Made by a program: the position numbers and the translations under genes
Shown here: positions 44,625 through 52,244 of the stretch, in pieces
Numbering within the stretch: the stretch's first letter is position 1
Layout: the number at the start of each line of letters is the position of its first letter
Assembly: GCA_028285625.1 (NCBI GenBank)
Contig: JANQOX010000012.1
Location: forward strand, 293,517 to 357,516
Length of the DNA: 64,000 bases
From: Myxococcota bacterium
Lineage (GTDB): Bacteria > Myxococcota_A > UBA9160 > UBA6930
Direction: 5' to 3'
The notes under the pieces: generated by a model
What the model saw: only the letters and a program-made list of their open reading frames with translations
Databases searched by the model: none
Told to the model about the DNA's origin: nothing

Positions 44625-44749
44625 GACGTGGACGTTAGCGGTTGCCGACGGACGCGCGCGGGAGGGACCGGGCCCTCGGGAATCCCGGTGCGGGCGGCAC
44701 GCCGGGTACGCCCGGGAGCCCCACGCCGGCGCGCGGCACCAGGGGCCGC

Positions 44750-45145
44750 CTACGCAACCTCCACCTGGTGGGGGCGCCGCACGTACTGGATGCGCATCGG
44801 CGCGTCTGCACGCGAGGCGAGCTGGGCCAGGCCCATCCAGTGGCTGCCGTCCTCATCGCGGCGGGTCCACGCGACCCGGGCCAGCGCCGCGGGCTGCGGT
44901 TCGCCGTCCACGCCGCGCACCACGAGTCGCAGCAGCGAGCCTACCGGCTCGGGCTGCTCCGTTCGCAGGCAGAGCCCCGACCTGGAGATGTCGCGGGTAA
45001 AGCCCACGCGCTGGCGCTGGTCGGCGCACACGCGCGGGAACCGGCAGAACTCCACCCGTCGAACCAGCGGCTCGCGCTGCTCGCGCCGCTTGGCGTTCGG
45101 GTCGGAAAACGCGTGCAGGGGCACCCGGACCTTCACGACACCCAT
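44750..45145 (-). CDS. PilZ-domain protein
   Basis: A 131-residue protein with a PilZ-type c-di-GMP-binding pattern: an Arg-rich REQREPLVRRVEFCRF, then TRDISRSGLCLR (DxSxxG-like) and a beta-barrel ending in SHWMGLAQL. It probably acts as a c-di-GMP effector in the cytoplasm. Its ATG shares a base with the stop of the HD-GYP gene (TGATG), so receptor and c-di-GMP phosphodiesterase are made together. Confidence 0.75.
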   Translation of the reverse strand: MGVVKVRVPLHAFSDPNAKRREQREPLVRRVEFCRFPRVCADQRQRVGFTRDISRSGLCLRTEQPEPVGSLLRLVVRGVDGEPQPAALARVAWTRRDEDGSHWMGLAQLASRADAPMRIQYVRRPHQVEVA

Positions 45146-46314
45146 CAGGCCGCCGCTCCGGTCTGGGACTGCGCGAGGCCGCCCACGGTGTCGGCCAGCA
45201 GCTCGAGGTCGCTCTCGGCATCGATCAGGACGACCAGCTCCTTCACCAGCGCCGGGTCGAACTGGACCCCGGCGAAGCGGTCGAGCTCCTTGCGGATGAC
45301 GTCGGGCGCGAGCGCGCGCCGGTAGGGCCGATCGCAACTCATGGCGTCGTAGGCGTCGGCGAGCCCCACGAGTCGGGCGATCATCGGGATCTGCTCCCCG
45401 AACAGCCCGTCACCGTAGCCTCGCCCGTCCCACCACTCGTGGTGGTGCCGGATGGCTGCCGTCACGTCGGTGGGCAGGCCCAGCGGCTCCACCAGCCGCG
45501 CGCCGATCTCGGGGTGGCGCTCGATCAGCGCCCGCTCCTTCGGCGCGAGCCCCGACGGACGGACCAGCAGGTCGGTGGGCACGCCGATCTTGCCGATGTC
45601 ATGCAGGAACCCCGCGAGCCGCACGCGTCCCTGCTCTTCGGCAGTCATGCCGATGCGCTCGGCCAGCAACCCGGCGTAGTAGGCGGTACGGCGCGCGTGG
45701 CCGCGCATGAAGTCGCTCTGGCTCTCGACGGTGTCGGCCAGGACCTCGAGGAACGACAGCGTACGCTGCAGCGCGCCATCGTCCTGCGCGCCTGCGGCCC
45801 GGTACTCCGAGACCAGCTCGCCCACCTGGCTCGACAGGCGCGCGTCCTGGCCCGCCTGCTCGAGGACGCGCTGGGCCTGGTCGTCGAAGCCCACCACCTC
45901 GCCCAGCGACTGCAGAAAGCCGGTCAGCCGAGTGCGTCCGCGCTTGCGTTCGAGCGCGCGGAAGACCGAGGCGCTCACCTGCACCACGTCGAACGGCTTC
46001 TGCAGGTAGTCGGCGATGCCGAAGCGCACCGCTTCGGCCGCGTTCTCGAGCGTGCCATAGCCGGTGATGACGATGATCTCGACGTGCGGAAACTCGCGGC
46101 GCACCGTGCGCATGAGCTCTTCGCCCTGCACGCCCGGCATGTTGAGGTCGAGCGTGACCAGATCGATGTCCTGGCTGCGCAGCATCTCGAGGGCCTCGCT
46201 GCCGTCGCTCGCCATCAGGACCCGGTGCCCCGGGTCGAGGATCATGCGCAGCGACTCGCGGGGTCCCCGCTCGTCGTCCACGATCAACACCGTCGCCTGG
46301 TCCCGTCGGATCAT
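45145..46314 (-). CDS. REC-HD-GYP response regulator (c-di-GMP phosphodiesterase)
   Basis: A 389-residue protein. The receiver domain (residues ~8-120) has VLIVDDE and the phospho-acceptor Asp in VTLDLNMPG. The HD-GYP domain (about 195-370) has HDIGKIG and HHHEWWDGRGYG. The family motif GYP reads GYG, so activity may be altered, though all visible metal-binding His/Asp residues remain. The ATG at 46314 gives MIRRDQATVL before the receiver. The domain degrades c-di-GMP, and the overlapping PilZ gene would sense the change. Confidence 0.9.
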   Translation of the reverse strand: MIRRDQATVLIVDDERGPRESLRMILDPGHRVLMASDGSEALEMLRSQDIDLVTLDLNMPGVQGEELMRTVRREFPHVEIIVITGYGTLENAAEAVRFGIADYLQKPFDVVQVSASVFRALERKRGRTRLTGFLQSLGEVVGFDDQAQRVLEQAGQDARLSSQVGELVSEYRAAGAQDDGALQRTLSFLEVLADTVESQSDFMRGHARRTAYYAGLLAERIGMTAEEQGRVRLAGFLHDIGKIGVPTDLLVRPSGLAPKERALIERHPEIGARLVEPLGLPTDVTAAIRHHHEWWDGRGYGDGLFGEQIPMIARLVGLADAYDAMSCDRPYRRALAPDVIRKELDRFAGVQFDPALVKELVVLIDAESDLELLADTVGGLAQSQTGAAA

Positions 46315-46633
46315 TCTCACCTCGCGTTCTCGGTCTCGTTCCCGCTGCCTGGCCCGCGCCGGGCTTGCGATGGCCCTTCCCAGTACAAGCGCCGTGCCAA
46401 CCCCGCTCCCGCCCGCACCGTGCGCGCCAAGTGACGGCAATCACACGACTTTCGGGCCTCCGGGGGGGTCGGCAAAGGGCCGGCGCTTCGCCGCAGGTCC
46501 GTACCAACTGGAACGCCCCTGCGGCGCCCCCGGCCCGAAGTGATTGAAATCGCAACGGAAAGTCCGGATCGTACGGATCGGAACACCCGTCCGGCCGATC
46601 AAGTGCGGCAGCGGACGGGTCGATGCAGCGGCG
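46315..46633. other. divergent intergenic region, HD-GYP / aspartic protease
   Basis: A 319-bp region without a supported gene. Near 46543 lies the AT-rich TTGAAATCG, and around 46562-46580 the direct repeat CGGATCGTACGGATCGG; either could belong to the promoter of the rightward gene. No confident promoter or operator is called. Confidence 0.35.
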
Positions 46634-47479
46634 ATGAGGCCGGGGTGGATCTTCGCCGCAGCCCTCTTGGGGTTTGCCCTGCTTCCGCTCGCCGCGGGGG
46701 CGCAGGTCTACCAGTGGACCGACGCCACGGGCGGGGTCCACTTCACCAGCCGCCTCTCCGAGGTGCCCCCGGCCCAGCGAGACGAGGCCGAGCAGGCGGC
46801 CCGCGCTCCGAGCCGGGTGCAGACGTTCGCGTCCCCGGCGCCCAGCTCTTCGTCGCGGTCCTCGCACGCGCGCACCCGGGGGCGCGCGACCGAGCACCGC
46901 ATTCCGTTCGTGCGACGCGGCAGCATGGCGATCGTGCACGTGCGCCTGAACGACCGGGTGACCGCGCCCTTCGTGGTGGATACGGGCGCCTCCGACATCG
47001 CGATTCCGGCCGGTGTCGCCGATGCCGCGGGCATCGTGGTGGGCGCGCGCACGCCGCGCCAGACCTACCTCACGGCCAATGGGCCGGTGTCGAGCCCGGT
47101 CGTGACGCTCGACGCGATCGAAGTCGGCGACGTCCGGCTCTCGGGCGTTCGCGCCCACGTCGCGTCGGAGATGCAGATCGGTCTGCTCGGCGGGAGCTTC
47201 TTCAACAACTTCACGTTCCAGATCGATCCGGCTGCGAACGTGATCGCATTGTTTCCGAACGATCGCGTTCGGCAGGGCCAGACCGAGCAGCAGTGGCGGA
47301 ACCGATTCGCCGTGGTCCACCAACGCATCGAAACGCTCGACCGCTACCTCGAGAACCACTTCACCAACGAGGCGCGCGTGGCCGAGCTCGAACGCAACCG
47401 GCGCCGGCTGGCCAGCGACCTGCAAGAGCTCGAGGCCGAGGCCGACGCGGCCGACGTGCCGCACGGGTGGCGGCAGTGA
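46634..47479 (+). CDS. exported DUF4124 protein with retropepsin-like aspartic protease domain
   Basis: A 281-residue exported protein. Signal peptide MRPGWIFAAALLGFALLPLAAGA is followed by a DUF4124 segment (VYQWTDATGGVHFTSRLSEVP), a Ser/Arg-rich linker, and a clan AA aspartic protease domain (residues ~95-215) with the catalytic FVVDTGASDIAIP near residue 115. The C-terminus is a coiled coil (ARVAELERNRRRLASDLQELEAE has heptads). Such single-domain retropepsins act as dimers in the periplasm. The ATG at 46634 was chosen for the signal peptide. The next gene, also DUF4124, overlaps by GTGA. Confidence 0.85.
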   Translation: MRPGWIFAAALLGFALLPLAAGAQVYQWTDATGGVHFTSRLSEVPPAQRDEAEQAARAPSRVQTFASPAPSSSSRSSHARTRGRATEHRIPFVRRGSMAIVHVRLNDRVTAPFVVDTGASDIAIPAGVADAAGIVVGARTPRQTYLTANGPVSSPVVTLDAIEVGDVRLSGVRAHVASEMQIGLLGGSFFNNFTFQIDPAANVIALFPNDRVRQGQTEQQWRNRFAVVHQRIETLDRYLENHFTNEARVAELERNRRRLASDLQELEAEADAADVPHGWRQ

Positions 47480-48003
47480 GAGGGGCCATCTGGGCTGCGT
47501 GGCTCGCAGGGGCGCTTCTGGTGGCGGCGCCGGCCGCAGGCGAGATGTACCGCTGCAAGGGCCGGGATGGGCGCACCCTCTACACCAGCGACAAGAGTCA
47601 GTGTCCCGGGGCCGAGCGTCACGAGCCGACCGGGCTGGTGCATAGCGTCCCCACGCGACCGGGGGGCGTGCGACCGAAGACCCGACCCGCGGCCTCGTAC
47701 GACGCAGACGCCATCCAGGCGGCCACCTGGGGCCGCAAGAAGCGCAAGGCCCAGGAAGACCTGGCCGCGGCCTCCCAGCGCTTGCCCACCGTGCTGCGCG
47801 CCGTCAACTGGTGCAACCGCGGCCTGGACCTCTACGTCGAGGACGACCTGGGCATCCGCAAGAACTACGAGTGCTCCGATGTTCGACGCGAGGCCCGCGA
47901 CCTCGAAGCCGCCGCCAAGCAGCTCGACGCCTACCTGAACCAGGGCGGCCTCGAAGAGGAGTGCCGCCGCGCAGGCTGCCTGCCCGGCTGGATCCGCGAC
48001 TAG
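47476..48003 (+). CDS. exported DUF4124-domain protein
   Basis: A 175-residue protein with a signal peptide (GAIWAAWLAGALLVAAPAAG) and an N-terminal DUF4124 segment (EMYRCKGRDGRTLYTSDKSQCP). The C-terminal part is helical and has several Cys residues (VNWCNRGLDLY, KNYECSD, EEECRRAGCLPGW) that could form disulfides. The GTG at 47476 overlaps the stop of the protease gene. It may be a partner or substrate of that protease; no specific function is known. Confidence 0.75.
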   Translation: MRGAIWAAWLAGALLVAAPAAGEMYRCKGRDGRTLYTSDKSQCPGAERHEPTGLVHSVPTRPGGVRPKTRPAASYDADAIQAATWGRKKRKAQEDLAAASQRLPTVLRAVNWCNRGLDLYVEDDLGIRKNYECSDVRREARDLEAAAKQLDAYLNQGGLEEECRRAGCLPGWIRD

Positions 48004-48021
48004 CCCGGCCTGCCTTCTCTT

Positions 48022-48299
48022 TACTTCGCTCGCGTTCCGCTCGCTGCGCGCGCGCCTTCGGCGCGCTTGCTGGTCGACCGGGCGACCCAGCACCCGCGGC
48101 TCGGAGTCCTGGCGAGGCTCGGAGGTCACCTTTTCGACTTCGCTCGCGTTCCGCTCGCTGCGCGCGCGCCTTCGGCGCGCTTTGCTGGTCGACCGGCCGA
48201 CCCAGCATTCGCGGCTTCGAGGCTTGGCGAGGCCGGGAGACCACCCTTTCGACTTCGCTCGCGTTCCGCTCGCTGCGCGCGCGCCTTCGGCGCGCTTGC
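48022..48299. repeat. 114-bp tandem repeat with GC palindrome (three copies)
   Basis: Three nearly identical ~48-bp cores beginning CTTCGCTCGCGTTCCGCTCG start at 48024, 48138 and 48253. Each ends in the palindrome GCGCGCGCCTTCGGCGCGC, and each is followed by a similar ~68-bp spacer containing TGCTGGTCGACCGG. The cores can fold into a strong hairpin and probably terminate both convergent neighbours. The third copy abuts the stop of the NtrC-family gene. The spacers are related to one another, so this is a tandem duplication, not an array with unique spacers. Confidence 0.9.
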
Positions 48300-48300
48300 G

Positions 48301-49671
48301 CTAGTCCGGCTTGGTGAGCCCGAGCTTGTCCATCTTGATCTTGAGCATGCGGCGGGTCAGGCCGAGGGCTTCGGCCGTGCGGGTCTGGTTCCATTCGCAG
48401 CGGTCGAGGGCTTCGCGGAGCAGCTGCTGCTCGAAGCGCGAAACCGCCGCTTCGTAGTCCACCCGTCCGGTACGCACGTCGGCGTGCAGTACCTCGGTGC
48501 GGTCGGCGCTTGCGATCGCTTCGGGCAGGTCGCCCACGTCCACCACGTCGCCGTCGCAGAGTGCCACGGCCCGCTGCACGGCGTTCTCGAGCTCGCGCAC
48601 GTTGCCCGGCCAGTCGTGGCGCAGCAATGCGTTCAGCGCCTGGCGGGTGAAGCGCGCCGGCCCGGCGCCCATTTCTTCGCGGCAGCGGGTGAGGTGGCGC
48701 TCGGCCAGCAGCGGCACGTCGGCGCGCCGCTCGCGCAGCGGCGGCAGGTCGATCGGCACCACGTTCACGCGGTAGTAGAGATCTTCGCGAAAGCGCCCCT
48801 CGCGCACCGCCGCCTCGAGGTCGCGATTGGTGGCCGCCAGAATGCGGACGTCCACCTCGATGGGATTCTCGCCGCCTACGCGTTCGATGACGCGCTCCTG
48901 CAGCGCCCGCAAGAGCTTGGCCTGGGCAGAAGACGGCAGCTCGCCGATCTCGTCGAGAAAGAGCGTGCCCGAGCCTGCGGCCTCGAACTTGCCGATGCGC
49001 CGATCGCGGGCGTCGGTGAACGCACCGCGCTCGTGACCGAACAGTTCGCTCTCCATCAGCGTGTCGGGGATCGCGGCGCAGTTGACGGCCACGAAGGGCC
49101 CCGACGCGCGGGGGGACAGATCGTGCACGGCCCGGGCCACCAGCTCTTTGCCGGTGCCGCTCTCGCCGCGGATCAGCACCGTGGCCGGGGCGCGGGCCAC
49201 GCGTTCGATGGTGCGAAACACCTCGCGCATGGCCTCGGTACGCCCGTGCAGGTCGCCCAGGCGGTCGCGTCCCTCGAGTTCGTCGGTCAGGCGCACCACC
49301 TCGCGCGCCAGGGCGCGGTGCTCGAGCAGGTGGCGGATCTTGATGCGCAGCGCTTCGACTTCGAAGGGCTTGGTCACGTAGTCGGCGGCGCCGAGCTTCA
49401 TGGCCTCGACCGCCGTGGCCACGGTCTTGGTGGCGGTCAGCACGATCACCGGCGGCGCGTCGCCGCGCTCGCCCAGCTCGGCGAGAAACTCGAGGCCGCT
49501 CCTGCCGGGCATCACCAGGTCGAGCAGCACCAGGTCGGGCGGCATCTCGGCCAGCGCGCGCAGACCGGCGTCGGCGCTGTCGGCGGTCACGACGTCGCAA
49601 TCCGACTTGAGGAGCATGCGCAGCGACTCGCGCACGCCCGTCTCGTCGTCCACCACCAACACCCGGGGCAT
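48301..49671 (-). CDS. NtrC-family sigma-54 response regulator with GAFTDA loop
   Basis: A 456-residue regulator: receiver domain (residues 1-118, phospho-acceptor Asp in LVLLDLVMPG), AAA+ domain (about 140-370) and Fis-type DNA-binding helix (WNQTRTAEALGLTRRMLKIK near residue 430). Walker A GESGTGKE, Walker B GTLFLDEIGEL and the arginine-finger region are intact. The sigma-54-contacting loop reads GAFTDA instead of GAFTGA, which may weaken or alter promoter opening. Encoded 55 bp downstream of the kinase-like fusion, its presumed partner. It is the only complete NtrC-type activator in the window and could control the sigma-54 promoters at 4994 and 7010, which is not proven. Confidence 0.92.
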   Translation of the reverse strand: MPRVLVVDDETGVRESLRMLLKSDCDVVTADSADAGLRALAEMPPDLVLLDLVMPGRSGLEFLAELGERGDAPPVIVLTATKTVATAVEAMKLGAADYVTKPFEVEALRIKIRHLLEHRALAREVVRLTDELEGRDRLGDLHGRTEAMREVFRTIERVARAPATVLIRGESGTGKELVARAVHDLSPRASGPFVAVNCAAIPDTLMESELFGHERGAFTDARDRRIGKFEAAGSGTLFLDEIGELPSSAQAKLLRALQERVIERVGGENPIEVDVRILAATNRDLEAAVREGRFREDLYYRVNVVPIDLPPLRERRADVPLLAERHLTRCREEMGAGPARFTRQALNALLRHDWPGNVRELENAVQRAVALCDGDVVDVGDLPEAIASADRTEVLHADVRTGRVDYEAAVSRFEQQLLREALDRCEWNQTRTAEALGLTRRMLKIKMDKLGLTKPD

Positions 49672-49726
49672 CGTGGTTGAAGGTATCAGCTACCGGGCGG
49701 CTTCCGCTCGGCAGCGCGTCGCTGCG

Positions 49727-51847
49727 TTATTCGGCGTGGAGGTCGATGGCCAGGACGGTCTCGTCGGCCTGGGTATCGTCGACGCGCAGGGTGCCGCCCT
49801 GGGCGCGGACGGCCTGCTCGGCGAGGATCACGTCGAGGCTGGTCTCGCCCAGGGCGACGTCGGCCGAGGCGGCGCCGCCGGGTCGCGGGGTGGGCCGGTC
49901 GGGGCTGTAGAAGCGCAGCAGGATCCGTACGCGCGCGTCACCTTCGGGCCCCACCGGGTCGTACTGAGTCGCCACGAACAGATCGGCCCGCTCGGGCACC
50001 CAGGCCAGCGCGCGATCGACCAGCGCCGACAGGGCCAGGCGCAGCAGCGCCGGATCGCCCAGGGCCAGCGGCCGTGTGGCATCGAGCTCTTGCAGGACCA
50101 GCAGCCGGCGCGATTGGATCTCGGGGCGGCGCTCCTCCAGCAGTTCTTCGAGCAGCCGCGTCACGTCGACCCGCTGGGGCTCGCCCGCACGCAGGTCGGC
50201 CAGCTCGGCCACGCGCGTCACCAGCCGCTCGAGCCGGCCGAGGTCGGCGTCCACCTGCTGGCGGAACTCGCCGCGAAACTCGGGGTCGTCGAAGCGCTCG
50301 GGCAGCAGCTGCGCGAAGGTGCGGACCGCCGTGAGCGGGTTGCGCGCCTCGTGGGCGAGGGCGCGTGCCAGACGTTGCAGCAGCGGCGACCCGGTGGCGT
50401 CGGCCGCAGGCTCGGCGCGGGGAACGCGCTTGGGGCCGGCCGGGCGCGCGCCGCCGCCCTCCACCAGTTCGAGAGCGGGGAGTGCGGCGGCCTCGGGTGC
50501 GGCCGCGACCCGCTCGCGCGCCATCCGCTCGACCGACTCCTCCGGGTCGTCCTCGAAGTCCCAGCCTGCGACGTCGTCGAGTTCGCCGTCGGTTTCGTCC
50601 AGGACCTCGCGTGGGGCGTCGGTCGGGTCGCCCGTGGCGCGGGCTGAATCGCTGCCGGGCTCGTCCGCGAACGCGTCATGCGTGCCATCGCGGTGCGGGT
50701 CGCCGAAGACCGGCGGCCCCCCCAACGCGTCGAGGGCGTCTTCGGTATCAGGCAGCGCGTCATGACGCGCTGGCGCCGAGACCGGCCTGGGCGCGTCACC
50801 CAGCGCCAGGGCGTGGGCCTCGATGGGGTCGCCGGGGTCGGCGGCGAGCGTTCGCAACAGCACCGCCTCGAGTTCCCGCAGGTTGCCGGGCCAGGGTTGG
50901 CTCGCCAGCTGGGCCATCGCTTCGGGGGTGATCGCCGGTGCCGGCCGTGCCTCTCGGCCCGCCCACTCGGCGATCAGCACCACCGCAAACGGCTCGATCA
51001 GCGCCGTGCGCTCGCGCAGGGGCGGTAGCTCGGCCCGCAGCCGCGAGAGCGCGAGGTCGAGCGAGCCCTCGAGGGGCGGCGCCGCCCATTCGGGCCCGGC
51101 GGTGGCGCAGAACGCGCGCGCGACACCCCCGGGGCCGTCGCCTAGCTCGATCCAGCCCGCCACCGAGCGCTGCACGGTCTGGGGAAGGCGGTCCGCGTTC
51201 TCGAGGCAGACCACGGCGTGTTCGGGGGCGGCAGCCACCTGGCCCGCGAGCCGCTGGGCCGTGGTGTCCTCTTCGCACGCGATGGCCAGGAAGGGTCGCG
51301 TCGCATCGGGCCCGCGAGCGTGCAGCAATCGGCACAGGAGCAGGCGGCCGGTGCCCCCCTCGCCGCGGACCAGCGCCGACTCGGCCCCGCGCCCCGGGGC
51401 TTCGAAGGCCGCGGGCAGGTCGAGGTCCTGGAAGAAGCGCGATCCCCGCCGTTCGAGGCGGCTGCGCAGGCGCCTGGCCGGCAGCGCCAGCGTCGCCGGC
51501 GCCCCGGCGCGCGCCACGGCCTGCCGCAGGGCCCCCGCAGAGGGGGGCCAGACCAGCCGCTCGGCGTCGAGTCCGGCGAACCATGCCTCCACGCGGGCGA
51601 CCGGCAACCCCGGGTCGTGGACGAGCACGAAGCGCGCGTCGCGCCGCCGGGCGGCCTGGATGCGGACGAAGTCGAGCTCTTCGTCGGCGTCCTGCGACAC
51701 GCCGATCACGATCACCGCGGGAACGTCGTCGCGGTCGAACGCCGGGTCTCCGGGCCGGCCAACGCGCGTACCCGGGCCGGCCCCCGCGAGGCGTGCCAGC
51801 GCTTCGCCCGAGCGTTCGTCCCGGTGGATGATCCAGAGGCCGTCCAT
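49727..51847 (-). CDS. fusion of degenerate NtrC-like AAA+ domain and histidine kinase
   Basis: A 706-residue single reading frame. Residues ~1-115 resemble a receiver-like fold. Residues ~130-350 align with a sigma-54 activator AAA+ domain but are degraded: Walker A reads GEGGTGR (Lys to Arg), Walker B reads VVCLENADRL (no DE pair), and the GAFTGA region is missing, while LPPLRER and WPGNLRELEAVLLR are well preserved. An acidic linker (~365-470) leads to a HisKA domain with intact H-box ALAHEARNPLTAV near residue 490. The following HATPase domain lacks the N-box Asn (LSALVDRAL) and a clear G-box. It probably phosphorylates, dephosphorylates or otherwise controls the NtrC-family regulator encoded next. 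Confidence 0.82.
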   Translation of the reverse strand: MDGLWIIHRDERSGEALARLAGAGPGTRVGRPGDPAFDRDDVPAVIVIGVSQDADEELDFVRIQAARRRDARFVLVHDPGLPVARVEAWFAGLDAERLVWPPSAGALRQAVARAGAPATLALPARRLRSRLERRGSRFFQDLDLPAAFEAPGRGAESALVRGEGGTGRLLLCRLLHARGPDATRPFLAIACEEDTTAQRLAGQVAAAPEHAVVCLENADRLPQTVQRSVAGWIELGDGPGGVARAFCATAGPEWAAPPLEGSLDLALSRLRAELPPLRERTALIEPFAVVLIAEWAGREARPAPAITPEAMAQLASQPWPGNLRELEAVLLRTLAADPGDPIEAHALALGDAPRPVSAPARHDALPDTEDALDALGGPPVFGDPHRDGTHDAFADEPGSDSARATGDPTDAPREVLDETDGELDDVAGWDFEDDPEESVERMARERVAAAPEAAALPALELVEGGGARPAGPKRVPRAEPAADATGSPLLQRLARALAHEARNPLTAVRTFAQLLPERFDDPEFRGEFRQQVDADLGRLERLVTRVAELADLRAGEPQRVDVTRLLEELLEERRPEIQSRRLLVLQELDATRPLALGDPALLRLALSALVDRALAWVPERADLFVATQYDPVGPEGDARVRILLRFYSPDRPTPRPGGAASADVALGETSLDVILAEQAVRAQGGTLRVDDTQADETVLAIDLHAE

Positions 51848-52244
51848 GCGTTCGTCGGTTCCCGTCGTTCCGTCGGGTTTAGACCTCTCCGGCCTCGTGA
51901 GCCCGGAGGGGTCGTTCGCCAATTCGTGGAGCGCGCGCCAGGCCCGGCTCGGCGAATGCGCCGTCGGGCGCGTCCGGGTACACGAGATGCGCCGCGCGCA
52001 CGCCCGCGGTGAGATTCCGCGCAATCCGCGTGCCAAGCCGAACCCCCCCACCCCGGTTCGACGCACGTCCGCCCGCAAGCCCCCGCCCCACCACCGGAAC
52101 CCCGCACTCCGTCGGTGGCGGGGCGCCAAGGCGAGGGAACGCCACGTCCCCAAAGCGTGTCCAAGGTGGGAGAACTTTTTCCCACGGGTCGATCGGTTCG
52201 GCGTGCACCGGTAGAGTCGATGCGTCGCAATCGGGGGGACAGCG
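51848..52244. other. divergent intergenic region before thyX
   Basis: A 397-bp gap between the divergent kinase-fusion and thyX genes. No supported gene. The only clear structure is an inverted repeat GTGGGA/TCCCAC (52166-52171 and 52180-52185) with a T-rich loop, about 60 bp before the thyX start; it could be an operator or terminator. Confidence 0.35.

Noticed and set aside
48022..48299. Possible CRISPR array
   Set aside because: There are only three repeats, the spacers are ~68 bp and clearly similar to each other, and no cas gene is nearby.
49727..51847. Kinase fusion as a frameshift artefact of two genes
   Set aside because: One continuous frame covers both parts with an acidic linker and no internal stop or compositional break.
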